Shown: positions 43,719 to 54,000, counted from the stretch's first letter. The stretch is DNA of 64,000 nt from DATFCK01 sp963728975 (GCA_963728975.1 CAVSMF010000002.1:614635-678634), one strand, 5' to 3'. Translations and numbers: made by a program. Notes: generated from the sequence alone by a model not told the origin.

Positions 43719-46700
43719 TTGAACTTTCCACTTTTTCTTCGCCGCCTAACCGCCCTCTTCATCTTCGCCGCGCTCGGCCACCTCTCCGGCGCCTCCGACT
43801 TTGATTCCGCCCTGCATTGGCGAAATGTCGGACCCTTCCGCGGAGGTCGGACCCGTGCCATCGCCGGCATCCCGTCGCAGCCAAATGTATTTTACATGGC
43901 CCCGGTTAACGGCGGGGTCTTCAAAACGACCGATTCCGGCCGAACCTGGCAGCCCATCTTCGACGATCAACCCACCGCTTCCGTCGGCGCCATCGCGGTG
44001 TCGATCTCAAATCCCGATATCGTTTACGTCGGAAGCGGCGAAGGTCTGCATCGCCCCGATCTCTCTATCGGCGACGGGATCTACAAATCGATGGACGCCG
44101 GCAAGACCTGGACGCATCTGGGTCTGCGCGATGGACAGCAGATTGCCCAACTGGCGCTCGATCCGCGCAATCCGGATCGCTTGTTTGTGGCCGTCGCCGG
44201 CCATCCCTACGGCCCTAACCAGGAGCGCGGAATTTTTCGGTCGCTCGACGGCGGAACGACGTTCCAGAAAGTCCTCTACCGCGACGAAAATACCGGCGGG
44301 AGCGACGTCCTGATCGATCCGGCCGATCCCAATATTGTGTATGCCTCACTTTGGGAGTCGCGGGAAGGTCCTTGGGAAAATAGCGTTTGGAACGGCGCCA
44401 ACGGCGGAATCTTCAGGTCGACCGACGGCGGCCAGACTTGGAAGCAGCTCGGCAACGGGCTGCCCGGCAAAATTGTCCAGGCAAACCTTGCTATCGCGCC
44501 GAGCGCGCCAAAAAAACTGCTTGCTGCGGTAAAGACCGCGGTTTCATCCAGACTTTATCGCTCCGGCGACGGCGGAGAATCATGGACGCATGCGACTGAC
44601 GATCCACGCCCCGCCGCGGCCATCGGCGGCGGCGATCTCCCGGTCGTTCGATTCGACCCGAAAAATCCGGCAATAGTTTATTCAGCCAGCGTCGTCTGCT
44701 GGAAATCGGCAGACGGCGGCAAAACCTGGGACGGCTGGCGCGGCGCGCCCGGCGGCGACGATTACCAAAACATCTGGATCAATCCCGGGAACCCAAACAT
44801 CATCCTGCTTGGCAGCGATCAGGGTGCGATCGTCACAGTCAATGGGGGCCGGAGCTGGAGTTCCTGGTACAACCAGCCCACCGCGCAGCTTTATCACGTC
44901 AGCGCCGATAACGCCTTTCCCTATCACTTGTCCAGTGGACAACAGGAAAGCGGGTCGGTCGGGATTGCCAGCCGCGGCGATGACGGCGCCATTACATTTC
45001 GCGATTGGCATCCCGTCGCCGCTGAAGAATACGGCTACGTCGTCGCCGATCCGCTCGACCCCGATATCATCTACGGAGGCAAACTGACTCGCTACAATCG
45101 TCGCTCCGGACAAGCCCGGGATATTTTGCCCGTGCCGTTGCCTTCGCCGGATTTTCGGATGGTGCGAACCGAGCCGGTTGTTTTTTCCCCGCTCGATCCG
45201 CATTTGCTTTTCTTTTCGGGCAACACCCTTTGGCAAACGCGCGACGGCGGCCAGGGCTGGAAACAGATCAGCCCGGATCTGACTCGAAAAACCTATGACC
45301 TGCCGGCCAGTATCGGCAAATATCGGAGCCAGGCCGCCGCGGATTTAAGACAACGCGGTGTCATCTACACCGTAGCGCCTTCACCGCTGGACTTGAATCG
45401 GATCTGGTGCGGAACGGACGACGGCTTAATTCGCCTAACCACCGATGGCGGCAAGAGCTGGAGCGACGTAACCCCGCCCGCGATTTCCGCCTGGCAAAAG
45501 ATCTCCCTGATCGACGCCGGCCATTTCGAGCCAAACACCGCTTATGCGGCGGTTAACACCCTCCGGCTCGACGACGTCCGCCCTCACATCTTCCGCACCC
45601 ACGACGCCGGCAAAACCTGGACCGCAATCGTAAACGGAATTCCAAATGGCCAAACCGTGAATGTCGTTCGGGAAGACACTCAAAGAAAAGGTCTGCTCTT
45701 CGCTGGAACGGAACGGGCCGTCTACGTCTCTTTTGACGACGGCGATAACTGGGAATCGCTCCGGCTGAACATGCCCGCCACCTCCGTCCGCGATCTTATC
45801 GTTAAAGACGACGATATTGCCGTTGGCACTCATGGACGCGGTTTCTGGATCCTCGATAACATCACTCCCCTCCGCCAACTGAATCGGAGCCGGCCCGATT
45901 CCGTCCTGTTCAAACCCCAAACCGCGCTCCGCATTCGCTGGAGTCTGAATACCGATACCCCCCTTCCACCGGATGAGCCTGCCGGCGAAAATCCGCCTGA
46001 CGGCGCGATCATCGATTATTACCTGGCGGAAAACACTTCAGGGCCGGTGACCCTGGAGATCACGGATAAACAGGGAAAGCTGGTCAGGCGTTATTCCAGT
46101 GCCGACACACCGGTCCGCCCCAATCCGACAAAACTAAGGATCCCGCGTTACTGGATTCGCCCCGCCAATTCGCTTTCTGCCGGAAGCGGAATGCACCGTT
46201 TCCTGTGGGACCTGCACTATGCCCCGATTCCTGGTGTCGAACCGCAGTATCCGATCGCTGCGGTTTACCGCGATACCCCGGCCGCCCCCACTTCCCCCTG
46301 GGTTCTGCCTGGGGATTACACCGTCGTCCTCACCGCCAACGGTAAGAATTATTCCCAGCCGCTCACCGTCAAAATGGATCCGCGAGTAAAAGTTTCAGGG
46401 GCCGATTTGGCGGACCAGCTGGAACTATCTCGTCAACTCTGCCAGGTCCGAACAACACTCGAACCGATTGGCAAAACATTCGACTCGTTAGTCGAGCAAT
46501 TGACCCGGCTAAAGGAACAATCGCTTCCGAACAATGTTGCCGACAAATTGAACGTTCTAACCGGCAAACTCAAAGGCCTGGGACCGCCCAATCCGCGGCC
46601 GGAAGCGCACCTGTCTCTGTCCGCGCTGGACTCGGCAAGACGTTTGTTCGACGAAATTCAGCGGGCCGACGCCGCACCGACCAAGCGCGTCAAAGCAGCC

Positions 46701-46829
46701 GTTAACGCAATTCGCGCGCTCGCGGCATCGACAACAGAATCGTGGAAACAAATCATGTCGCAAGACCTGCCCGCGCTCGACCGGGAACTGCAAAAAAGCG
46801 GGCTCCACCCCACCACGCTGAAGCCCTAG
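43719..46829 (+). CDS. giant exported Asp-box (VPS10/sortilin-like) propeller protein
   Basis: 1036 residues from a TTG at 43719, which opens a signal peptide (PLFLRRLTALFIFAALGHLS). At least ten Asp-box motifs (S/T-x-D-x-G-x-x-W) follow: TTDSGRTW, SMDAGKTW, SLDGGTTF, STDGGQTW, SGDGGESW, SADGGKTW, TRDGGQGW, TTDGGKSW and HDAGKTW, as in VPS10/sortilin-type propellers. After ~700 comes a beta-rich region (PPDGAIIDYYLAENTSGPVT) and a helical tail. A paralogue of the same size lies at 51006-54227. Known: such proteins are annotated as glycosyl hydrolases, but enzymatic proof is lacking. Confidence 0.78.
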   Translation: MNFPLFLRRLTALFIFAALGHLSGASDFDSALHWRNVGPFRGGRTRAIAGIPSQPNVFYMAPVNGGVFKTTDSGRTWQPIFDDQPTASVGAIAVSISNPDIVYVGSGEGLHRPDLSIGDGIYKSMDAGKTWTHLGLRDGQQIAQLALDPRNPDRLFVAVAGHPYGPNQERGIFRSLDGGTTFQKVLYRDENTGGSDVLIDPADPNIVYASLWESREGPWENSVWNGANGGIFRSTDGGQTWKQLGNGLPGKIVQANLAIAPSAPKKLLAAVKTAVSSRLYRSGDGGESWTHATDDPRPAAAIGGGDLPVVRFDPKNPAIVYSASVVCWKSADGGKTWDGWRGAPGGDDYQNIWINPGNPNIILLGSDQGAIVTVNGGRSWSSWYNQPTAQLYHVSADNAFPYHLSSGQQESGSVGIASRGDDGAITFRDWHPVAAEEYGYVVADPLDPDIIYGGKLTRYNRRSGQARDILPVPLPSPDFRMVRTEPVVFSPLDPHLLFFSGNTLWQTRDGGQGWKQISPDLTRKTYDLPASIGKYRSQAAADLRQRGVIYTVAPSPLDLNRIWCGTDDGLIRLTTDGGKSWSDVTPPAISAWQKISLIDAGHFEPNTAYAAVNTLRLDDVRPHIFRTHDAGKTWTAIVNGIPNGQTVNVVREDTQRKGLLFAGTERAVYVSFDDGDNWESLRLNMPATSVRDLIVKDDDIAVGTHGRGFWILDNITPLRQLNRSRPDSVLFKPQTALRIRWSLNTDTPLPPDEPAGENPPDGAIIDYYLAENTSGPVTLEITDKQGKLVRRYSSADTPVRPNPTKLRIPRYWIRPANSLSAGSGMHRFLWDLHYAPIPGVEPQYPIAAVYRDTPAAPTSPWVLPGDYTVVLTANGKNYSQPLTVKMDPRVKVSGADLADQLELSRQLCQVRTTLEPIGKTFDSLVEQLTRLKEQSLPNNVADKLNVLTGKLKGLGPPNPRPEAHLSLSALDSARRLFDEIQRADAAPTKRVKAAVNAIRALAASTTESWKQIMSQDLPALDRELQKSGLHPTTLKP

Positions 46830-46847
46830 CCCGAATGTTGAAGGATT

Positions 46848-47153
46848 GAATCTGGAATCCAGGAAACCAGGAAAGGAGAATCGCTAAGGAAAGCAGGAAA
46901 GCAGGAACTGCCAGTTGTAGGGCGTCTCTGTGAGACGCCGGGAAGAGGAAATTGAATCTGGAATCCAGGAAACCAGGAAAGGAGAATTGCTAAGGAAAGC
47001 AGGAATTCTTGCACAGGTAGGGGCGCATCTCCGAGGCGCCCGGGAAGGAATTTGAATCTGGAATCCAGAAAACCAGGAAAGGAGAATTGCTAAGGAAAGC
47101 AGGAAGCAGGAATTCTTGCACAGGTAGGGGCGCATCTCCGAGGCGCCGGGAGG
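46848..47153. repeat. three ~100-bp composite repeats
   Basis: Copies start at 46848, 46954 and 47054. Each has GAATCTGGAATCCAGGAAAC-type sequence, then GGAGAATYGCTAAGGAAAGC, AGGAA, and a small palindrome: GTAGGGCGTCTCTGTGAGAC-type in the first copy, AGGTAGGGGCGCATCTCCGA-type in the second and third. Further copies lie at 57639 and, reversed, at 61560-61640. Confidence 0.8.
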
Positions 47154-47206
47154 AAGGACGGCGATGGAGTAATGGAGTGATGATTTGTCAGCCGAGCCCC
47201 CAAATC

Positions 47207-47410
47207 CGAGCCATCCGTGTTATCCGCGGTTAAAACGTCAGAATGCCAGAATCCTTGCCCTATCTGTGTTTCATCTGTGTCAATCTGTGGCCCAAATCGG
47301 AAGCCAGGAATTCTTGCACAGGTAGGGGCGCATCTCTTTCCGAGCTGTCGGCTGCTCCAAGCCAGAGGCCGAGGCGCCCGGGGGAAGGACGGCGGTGGAG
47401 TGATGGAGTG
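47207..47410. repeat. TCTGTGTYAATC-type repeat and interrupted palindrome
   Basis: ATCCGTGTTATCCGCGG (from 47207) and ATCTGTGTTTCATCTGTGTC (from 47264) match the family seen at 24113 and 60705. At 47317-47385 the GGTAGGGGCGCATCTC palindrome is interrupted by a ~35-bp insert containing CTGTCGGCTGCTCCAAGCC; the same interrupted form occurs at 55079-55141. Confidence 0.65.
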
Positions 47411-47516
47411 ATGGACCACGGGACTTGGTTATTGAAGATTCGTGCTTCCCTGCCCGCGGAAGCCTTGGCGGAGGCGCGGTGCTTTCTTTCCCCGCTCCCC
47501 GCTTCCTCTCCCATTT

Positions 47517-47740
47517 TGAGCGTTGAACGTTGAACGTTGGGCGTTGAACGTTGAGCATTGAGGGCCTGCTCGCCGTGGCGAGACGGCCCCGAATCCTTTC
47601 GGGGTTGAACGTTGACGTTGGACGTTGACGTTGACGTTGAACGTTGAACGTTGAACGTTGAACGTTGAACGTTGAACGTTGAACGTTGAACGTTGAACGT
47701 TGAACGTTGAGCGTTGAACGTTGGACGTTGGACGTTGAGG
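47517..47740. repeat. GTTGRRC heptamer array with one hairpin cassette
   Basis: GTTGAAC, GTTGAGC, GTTGGGC and GTTGGAC units in tandem, mostly 7 bp with a few 6-bp steps. The longest clean run (about 47636-47710) has around ten identical GTTGAAC units. A 40-bp hairpin cassette sits at 47564-47603. Confidence 0.9.
47564..47603. repeat. 40-bp double-hairpin cassette, copy 1
   Basis: Contains CTCGCCGTGGCGAG and CCCCGAATCCTTTCGGGG, two hairpins in a row. Flanked on both sides by GTTGRRC heptamers, with the junctions at heptamer boundaries. Confidence 0.9.
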
Positions 47741-47780
47741 GCCTGCTCGCCGTGGCGAGACGGCCCCGAATCCTTTCGGG
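47741..47780. repeat. 40-bp double-hairpin cassette, copy 2
   Basis: Same 40 bases as copy 1, between GTTGAGG and GTTGAACGTCC. Confidence 0.9.
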
Positions 47781-47800
47781 GTTGAACGTCCAGTTCCCCT

Positions 47801-47856
47801 TCCGTCCTCCGTCCTCCGTCCTCCGTCCTCCGTCCTCCGTCCTCCGTCCTCCCTCC
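47801..47856. repeat. CCTCYGT heptamer array
   Basis: Seven or more units of CCTCCGT. Directly follows a GTTGAAC unit and the link sequence CCAGTTCCCCTT; the same link is found at about 48460 and 60086. Confidence 0.85.
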
Positions 47857-48296
47857 CCCAACTGTTCACAAACTGTTTCTCTGGACGATCCGTCGCGGCC
47901 GCGATCAAATAAACGTGCACGCCGAAACCTGAGATCACCCAGAGCACGAGAAATCAGGAAGAAGCGCGTCAAAGATTGAAGACAGCGGCTGTTCCCCCAC
48001 CCCCCAGGGCACGGTTGGCTGATCGCTCGCTCCTGTTTTTCTATCCTCTCTCTGAAATGTAATGTGGAAGGGACCTCCGGTCGCGACCGTTTTCTACTTT
48101 GTATTCGATCGCTTCCCAGCTCCCTCACCGCTACCTCGCGGCGTCTCCGGACATGTCGCTCACCCCAGTCGCTCCATTCTACTTCCCCCATCCGTCCTCC
48201 GTCCTCCGTAGTCCATTCTTTCCCCCCGCTCCCCGCCCCTGCTTCCATTTTAACATTGAGCGTTGAACGTTGAGCGTTGAGCGTTGGACGTTGAGC

Positions 48297-48336
48297 GCCT
48301 GCTCGCCGTGGCGAGACGGCCCCGAATCCTTTCGGG
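48297..48336. repeat. 40-bp double-hairpin cassette, copy 3
   Basis: Identical to copies 1 and 2, between GTTGAGC and GTTGGAC. Confidence 0.9.
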
Positions 48337-48407
48337 GTTGGACGTTGAACGTTGAGCGTTGAACGTTGAACGTTGAGACGTTGAACGTTGAGCGTTGAAC
48401 GTTGAGC

Positions 48408-48447
48408 GCCTGCTCGCCGTGGCGAGACGGCCCCGAATCCTTTCGGG
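48408..48447. repeat. 40-bp double-hairpin cassette, copy 4
   Basis: Identical to the other copies, between GTTGAGC and GTTGAAC. Confidence 0.9.
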
Positions 48448-48466
48448 GTTGAACGTTCAGTTCCCC

Positions 48467-48690
48467 TCCGTCCTCTGTCCTCCGTCCTCTGTCCTCCGTC
48501 CTCTGTCCTCCGTCCTCCGTCCTACTTCCTCCGTCCTCCGGAACCTGGTTATTGGTTAATGGTTAATTGGTTATTGAATATTGATGCTTCCCTGGTGCTT
48601 GGTTGTTGGGGTTTGGTGCTTTATTTCCCCGCTTCGCTGCCTCCGTCCTCTGTCCTCCGTCCTCCGTCCTCCGTCCTCTGTCCTCCGAGA
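48467..48690. repeat. CCTCYGT arrays with GGTTATT and GGTGCTT-type spacers
   Basis: CCTCCGT/CCTCTGT heptamers at 48467-48540 and 48641-48687. Between them lie GGTTATT/GGTTAAT units (48547-48577) and a CTGGTGCTTGG segment that recurs at 57910, 58785, 59728 and 59838. Confidence 0.85.
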
Positions 48691-48955
48691 CTGGTGCTTG
48701 GCGCTGTATTCGGCCTCCCGCCCGGTCGCGACCGTCTGCCCCCCTGATTTCCCCCTCGCTCCTGGCAGCCGAAGCTCCCAAGGCATTGGCAAGAACTGAT
48801 CTTGTTGATTTGCTCACGCCATTCGCTTACCCTGGGGGCTGTTCGTCTATGCCGCAGCCTGCCAGGCCGTTCTATTCTCGTTAGGCCTATCATGCAATCA
48901 GCACCTGCCAGGTTCGAATGCTGTTTATGGACGTATTTTATACGCTTGATGAATA

Positions 48956-49218
48956 GAAGCCATCTCATAAGCAGGGTGGGCCGGGTGGCTATTGATTTTC
49001 GGTTTGGACAAGGCGCGACGAGGAAGCATATCCGAATGGATCTGCGACCGAGGAGCAACGCGGTTCAAACCAAAAAGCGACGGTTACCCGAAGGGCAAGA
49101 ACAATTTGGGGCGTCTGCCCCCGAAAGCTTTCGGGGCTGCGGGCATGCTCGTCGCTCGCGCCTTGCCATCCGCCCCAAAGTGCTCTTGCCCGGCCCACCC
49201 TGTTTATGAGATGGCTTC
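48956..49218. mobile_element. complete 263-bp MITE-like element with 30-bp terminal inverted repeats
   Basis: Left end GAAGCCATCTCATAAGCAGG (48956 on) and right end, read inverted, GAAGCCATCTCATAAACAGG (49218 down); 29 of 30 bases match. TA flanks both ends (48954-48955 and 49219-49220), as after TA-targeted insertion by Tc1/mariner or IS630-type transposases. The interior has no credible gene and contains the perfect palindrome CCCGAAAGCTTTCGGG near 49123. A truncated copy lies at 5178-5342. Confidence 0.85.
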
Positions 49219-49291
49219 TAGACCATGACCAATTGGACACCGACAAAAGACAAAACCAACCACAGCCTAACAAGAAAGGTAAAATAGAGTT

Positions 49292-49606
49292 ATGAAATAC
49301 ATGATCAGCTGGTTCGAGCGTCCCCAAGGATCGCCCGCGGAATATGAAAATGCCCAGAACCGGATACTGGAAGTTTTCACTCAATGGAAGGCGCCCGACA
49401 ATTTCAAGATCGAGGTGTTCGTCGTCCGAGTGGGCGAATGGGGCGGGCATATGCTGGTGGAATGCGACGACCCGACGACCGTCCACAAGGTATGCTCGAC
49501 CTGGCCTGCGTTTGAGTTCCAGGCGCGACCCGTGATTCCCGTGGAGGACGCTGTCCGGGTCGAACTGGAAACGATGGCCTGGCGCGATGGACTCAAACGC
49601 AAGTAA
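49292..49606 (+). CDS. DUF3303 family small protein
   Basis: 104 residues; ATG at 49292 with AGAAAGG 13 bp upstream as ribosome-binding site. MKYMISWFERPQGSPAEYEN, ILEVFTQWKAPDNFKIEVFV and CSTWPAFEFQARPVIPVEDA match DUF3303, a ferredoxin-like fold of unknown function common in soil bacteria. Cytoplasmic. It starts 73 bp behind the inverted-repeat element, so the element may have brought or changed its promoter region. Confidence 0.78.
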   Translation: MKYMISWFERPQGSPAEYENAQNRILEVFTQWKAPDNFKIEVFVVRVGEWGGHMLVECDDPTTVHKVCSTWPAFEFQARPVIPVEDAVRVELETMAWRDGLKRK

Positions 49607-49829
49607 CCTTTTGAGAGGATCACGTCGCCGACACAGAATCGGCGAGAGATTCATTCACAGCGCGATTAGAAGACAATGTCTGGCATAACAACGGCCGATC
49701 AGCTGCCGCCGGGTATCATGATTCGATGATCTGTCGCCCGCGGGGGCAGGCACGGAGTTTGCCATTGCAATTCGGCGTCGATTCGGATAACCCCGTATCG
49801 GATCCTGATTCCCCCCCAAGCGCGCTTTT

Positions 49830-50288
49830 ATGAAAAAGTTCTTTATTGTTCTTGGCTCAATCTTTCTCGCAATCCTGGTGCTGGGAGGGATCGGCATCGC
49901 CTATTTCGCAGTGCGCGGCAACACCCTCGACAAGGAGAGCAAGGCTTATGCTGACACTGTTATTCCAGCCATCGTCACGAACTGGAACGAGAAAGAGTTG
50001 CTCGATCGCGCAAGCCCCGAATTCAAGAAGGTCGCCACCCAGGAACAGGTAGATCGGCTGTTCCACTGGTTCAGCAGCCTCGGCCGGCTCCGGAAGTGCG
50101 ACCCCGCCCAGGGCCAAGCCGGCATATCGATTACCCCGCAGACTGGGAAGATAATCTCAGCCGAATATACCGCCAAAGCGAAGTTCGAGAAAGGCGAGGC
50201 TGCGATCAAGCTCGGATTGGTTAAACATGGCGATCAATGGCAAATCTTGAATTTTCACGTCTCTTCTCCTGCGCTTTTGCCGCAGTAA
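49830..50288 (+). CDS. membrane-anchored small protein (DUF4019-like)
   Basis: 152 residues. N-terminal anchor FFIVLGSIFLAILVLGGIGI, then a soluble domain: IPAIVTNWNEKELLDRASPE, FHWFSSLGRLRKCD, and the closing VKHGDQWQILNFHVSSPAL. The last segment, HGDQWQIxxFxVSSP, is the usual end of NTF2-like periplasmic domains of the DUF4019 kind. Function unknown. Confidence 0.65.
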   Translation: MKKFFIVLGSIFLAILVLGGIGIAYFAVRGNTLDKESKAYADTVIPAIVTNWNEKELLDRASPEFKKVATQEQVDRLFHWFSSLGRLRKCDPAQGQAGISITPQTGKIISAEYTAKAKFEKGEAAIKLGLVKHGDQWQILNFHVSSPALLPQ

Positions 50289-50404
50289 ACCGCCAATTAG
50301 GTTGTGCGGGTGACGGCTCTCGCTTCGAAACTTGGGCTGAAAACTAATTGCCATCCGAACCAGGAACTGAAGCTTCGCCTTCACCAATTCGTTTATCGTC
50401 TCTT

Positions 50405-50896
50405 ATGATGGGCGTGTACTACGAGAGAGTCAGCTGGATAAGCGGAACTGCGCTTCTCATCGCTTTCCTGCTCACGTTCTGGCCGAACAGGACTCGCATT
50501 TTGATCGCGGCCGCACTTTGGTCGTTTGGAATGCTTATTACCGCAGGTCTCTCGGCATATGATGCTTTTTTGCGAGGTGGTATTGCCTATGCCTTTAACG
50601 CTTCTTCGGGTTTTCCACTCGGCGGCTTGTTGATTCCAATGGCTTCGTTAGCCTTGGCCGCCGCCCAGTCGCTGCTATTATTCCCAGTGGTCAGCCAAAA
50701 TCGCGCGCTTTTCCTTGGCAAAATTCTTTTGCTGGTTATCTGGCCGGCTCTCATTCTTTTACAGTGGCTTCCTCAGCAATCGCGACACAGCTTCCATTTC
50801 TTTCCGTTCGGAACCTTGTGGCTCGGCTATCCCCTTCTCTGGTTTCGGATCCGCGAGAATTACGCGCCGAAAAATCAGAACCCATCGCAACAATAG
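50405..50896 (+). CDS. four-helix membrane protein, unknown
   Basis: 163 residues from the ATG at 50405; the frame extends upstream to 50348 with a Ser/Pro-rich leader. Four predicted helices: ISGTALLIAFLLTFWPN, ILIAAALWSFGMLITAGLSA, LLIPMASLALAAAQSLLLFP and ILLLVIWPALILLQW. No family recognised. Same strand as the preceding small protein gene, 116 bp apart. Confidence 0.55.
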   Translation: MMGVYYERVSWISGTALLIAFLLTFWPNRTRILIAAALWSFGMLITAGLSAYDAFLRGGIAYAFNASSGFPLGGLLIPMASLALAAAQSLLLFPVVSQNRALFLGKILLLVIWPALILLQWLPQQSRHSFHFFPFGTLWLGYPLLWFRIRENYAPKNQNPSQQ

Positions 50897-50961
50897 GGGC
50901 TCGCTTCGGGGCGACCCTTAAGATAACGGCAGAACAGATAAAAACGCCGAATGAGCAGATC

Positions 50962-50981
50962 TAGAAGCCATCTCGCTTCTA
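50962..50981. repeat. minimal TA-GAAGCC palindrome
   Basis: TAGAAGCCATCTCGCTTCTA: ends GAAGCcatctcGCTTC with TA on both sides, sharing GAAGCCATCTC with the 263-bp element. It lies 25 bp past a minus-strand stop codon, as does the one at 39582. Confidence 0.75.
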
Positions 50982-51005
50982 AACGATATCAGCCGGGCGC
51001 CGCAG

Positions 51006-54000
51006 TCAATGAGCCGGCGGTGACGGAATTGCTGGTTGGCCCTTGGCCTTGAGCGAGTCGTTGACGGCCGGCAGATCTTTTGTCAGGAGTTGGTCGAAGT
51101 CTTTGGCGACATCGTCCAATTCCTTTTTCAAAGTATCGATGTAGGCGACCTGATAGTCGCTGGGGCGGCCTTCGTAACTGAGCAGGGCGCCGTAAAGCTG
51201 ATCGGTGTGCTCCCGGATCCGTTCTTCGCCCGTAATCGCTCCCCCTTCCGTGGTAGCCACGATCTTCTTGCGCACGCCGTCCACTTTCTCCCCGAAATCC
51301 GCGATCGTTTTTCGCAACTCATCACCCTGGGGCAGGGCTCCGGCCCGCTTGGCCACCTCCGCCCGAACAAACAGGATCCGATCCATCAACGCGCTCTCCT
51401 GGCCAAACAACGCGTGCACTTGCATCGCCGCTTCATATTGCAATTTCCGATCGGCTGAATCGAACTTCGCTCTGCGGTCCAGGCCAACGGTGAGTTTTGT
51501 CTCCGATACGTTCCCCGCTTTTGTCATGCGCACGGTGTATTCGCCCGGCAAAACCCGCGGGCCGCGCGTCCCGGCATAGGCGAGCTGAGCCGCGGGCGGC
51601 ACCCGCGGCGCTTTTTCCCGCATGCTCCAGGTCACCCGGTTCAACCCCGGCCGCTTGCTCGCCGGCAGCTCATCGAGAACGCGCCCGGTTGCATCCAATA
51701 TCTCGAGTTTCATTTTTCCAAAAAGATGCCGGGTCCGTTGATAGTAATTAATGACAGCGCCGTCAGGCGGATTGCTGCCGACAAATACGGCGTCGCCGTT
51801 AGCCCAACCGCCGTTTGCTTCCAGGCGCTGCTGGGTCGGCCGGGCCGAGACGAAGGCGACTTCCTTCGATAGAAGCTCGGGAGTCAGAGCCCGCAACGGT
51901 GTGATGTCGTCGATAATCCAGATACCGCGGCCGTGCGTGGCCAGGACCAGATCGTTCTCCCGCGGCTGAATCGCGAAATCGTCCACCGGCACGGCCGGGA
52001 AATGGCTGCCCTTGAACTGGGCCCAGTTTTTTCCGCCATCGATCGAGATCCAAAGTCCAAACTCGGTGCCGAGAAAAAGCAGGTTGGGCGAAACCAGATC
52101 TTCCTTGATTACGTGGGCATAACCGCGCACCCCTTTCGAATCCCGCGGCGTCACCAGCGGCGTCCAGGTCTTGCCGTAATCGGTTGTCTTAAAAACATAC
52201 GGATCCATGTCTCCGTAGGTGTGCCGGTCGAACGCGGCGTAGGCTGTTCCCGCGTCGAAGCTGCTGGCTTGCACCCAGTTCACCCATGAATTTTTCGGAA
52301 GACCCGGGACATTGCCCACCACGTTGTTCCAGGTTTTTCCGCTGTCGCGGGTAATTTGCAGGTTGCCGTCGTCGGTCCCGACCCAGATCAGCGACTTTTC
52401 TTTCGGCGATTCGCAGATCGAATAAATGGTGGTGTGCATTTCCGCCGTCGAATTATCGATAGTCACCCCGCCCGATTGTTCCTGCTTTTGCTTCTCCGGA
52501 TCGTTGGTGGTGAGGTCGGGCGAGATACGTTCCCAGCTCTGGCCGTGATCGCGCGAACGAAACAGAAATTGCGCTCCGACATAGATTGTCCCCTTTTCGT
52601 TGGGCGATAACGCAATCGGCGCATTCCAATTGAACCGCAATTTCTCGTTGTAACCCGGAGTCGGTTGAATGATGCGCGCTTCGTGGGTGTAACGGTTGAC
52701 CCGTCCCATGTAACCGCCCTGATATTCGGCATAAACGTAATCGGGATCGGACGGATCGGGATACATCCAGAAACCGTCGCCGTTAAACATGTTTTCCCAG
52801 CGCGAATTGGTAATGCCGCCGGGATACTGGGAATCGCCCACCCACGAACTGTTGTCCTGAATGCCCCCGTAAACATGGTAGGGATCGGCCTCATCCACGC
52901 TCACGTGATAAAACTGCGAGATGGGCAGGTTTTCCCCTTTCCACCATTTGCTGCCGCCATTGTAGGAATACCAAATCCCGCCGTCGTCCACCGAAAAGAC
53001 CGTCTCCGGATTAGTCGGGTCGATCCAGACATCGTGGACGTCGCCATGCGCGCCCTGGAAACCGCCCACCACCGAAAAACTTTTCCCCGCGTCCTCGCTC
53101 ACGATCAACGCCCCATCCGGCTTGAACACGCGATCGGGATTTTTTGGATCGACAATCAGGTTCGCAAAATAAAACGGCCGCCAAACCATCCAGTTGCTCT
53201 TGTCCCGCTGGTCCCAGGTCGCCCCCCCATCGTCGGAAACGAACAGCGCGCTATCGGGCGATTCCACGAAACAATAAACCCGCTTCGCATTCGATGGCGC
53301 GATCGCGACCGCGAGGCGGCCATACGGCTTTTTCGGAAACCCCTTGTTCCGGTCGGGAGTAATTTCGGTCCAGGTATTGCCGCCGTCGGTGGAACGAAAG
53401 AAACCGCTGGCGGAAGGCTTATCCGGGCCGTCGCCGCCGGAGCGATAGCCCCAGCCGGTCCGCCGGAAATCCCACATGCAGGCAAAGATTACGTCGGGGT
53501 TAACCGGATCGAGCGCGATCGACGTGCATCCGGTCGAAAGATTCGCTCCCTTGAGGACGAGCTTCCAGGTCCTGCCCCCATCGGTCGTCTTGTAAAGCCC
53601 GCGATCCGGCGAATCGCTCCAGAGCGCCCCGGGAACGGCTGCAAAAACTGTGTCGGAGTTTTTCGGGCTGACCACGATCTTCGCTATCCGCTCCGATTTA
53701 TTCAGGCCCACATGGGTCCAGGTTTCGCCGGCATCGGTTGATTTGTAAATGCCGTCGCCGATCGAAACCGTGTTGCGCGTCCAACATTCTCCGGTGCCAA
53801 CCCAGACGTTCCTGGTGTTCTTCGGATCGATCGCGATTGCGCCGATTGATTGCACCGGTTGCTCGTCGAACACCGGCCGGTAACGCGTTCCGCTGTCCTC
53901 CGATTTCCAAACCCCGCCGCTGGCCGCGCCGATAAAGAGAGTGATCTTGCCCGAGGATTCCCGAGCCCCGGCTATGGCCGCGATCCGGCCGCTCATCGCG

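Larger units (their letters stand above)
48256..48460. repeat. GTTGRRC arrays with two hairpin cassettes
   Basis: Three short heptamer arrays (48258-48296, 48337-48407, 48448-48460) separated by cassette copies 3 and 4. Nothing coding is credible here although long open frames exist on both strands. Confidence 0.88.

Noticed and set aside
47280..48273. Long open frames on both strands encoding repeated NVQRSTF, TEDGGRR and similar peptides
   Set aside because: They are by-products of 7-bp repeats, which stay open in every frame because the unit lacks stop codons. No start context, no domain, and the sequence drifts as DNA rather than as protein.
48956..49218. Small gene inside the inverted-repeat element (plus-strand frame to 49228)
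   Set aside because: The related copy at 5178 does not keep the frame, and differences between copies fall equally on all codon positions.
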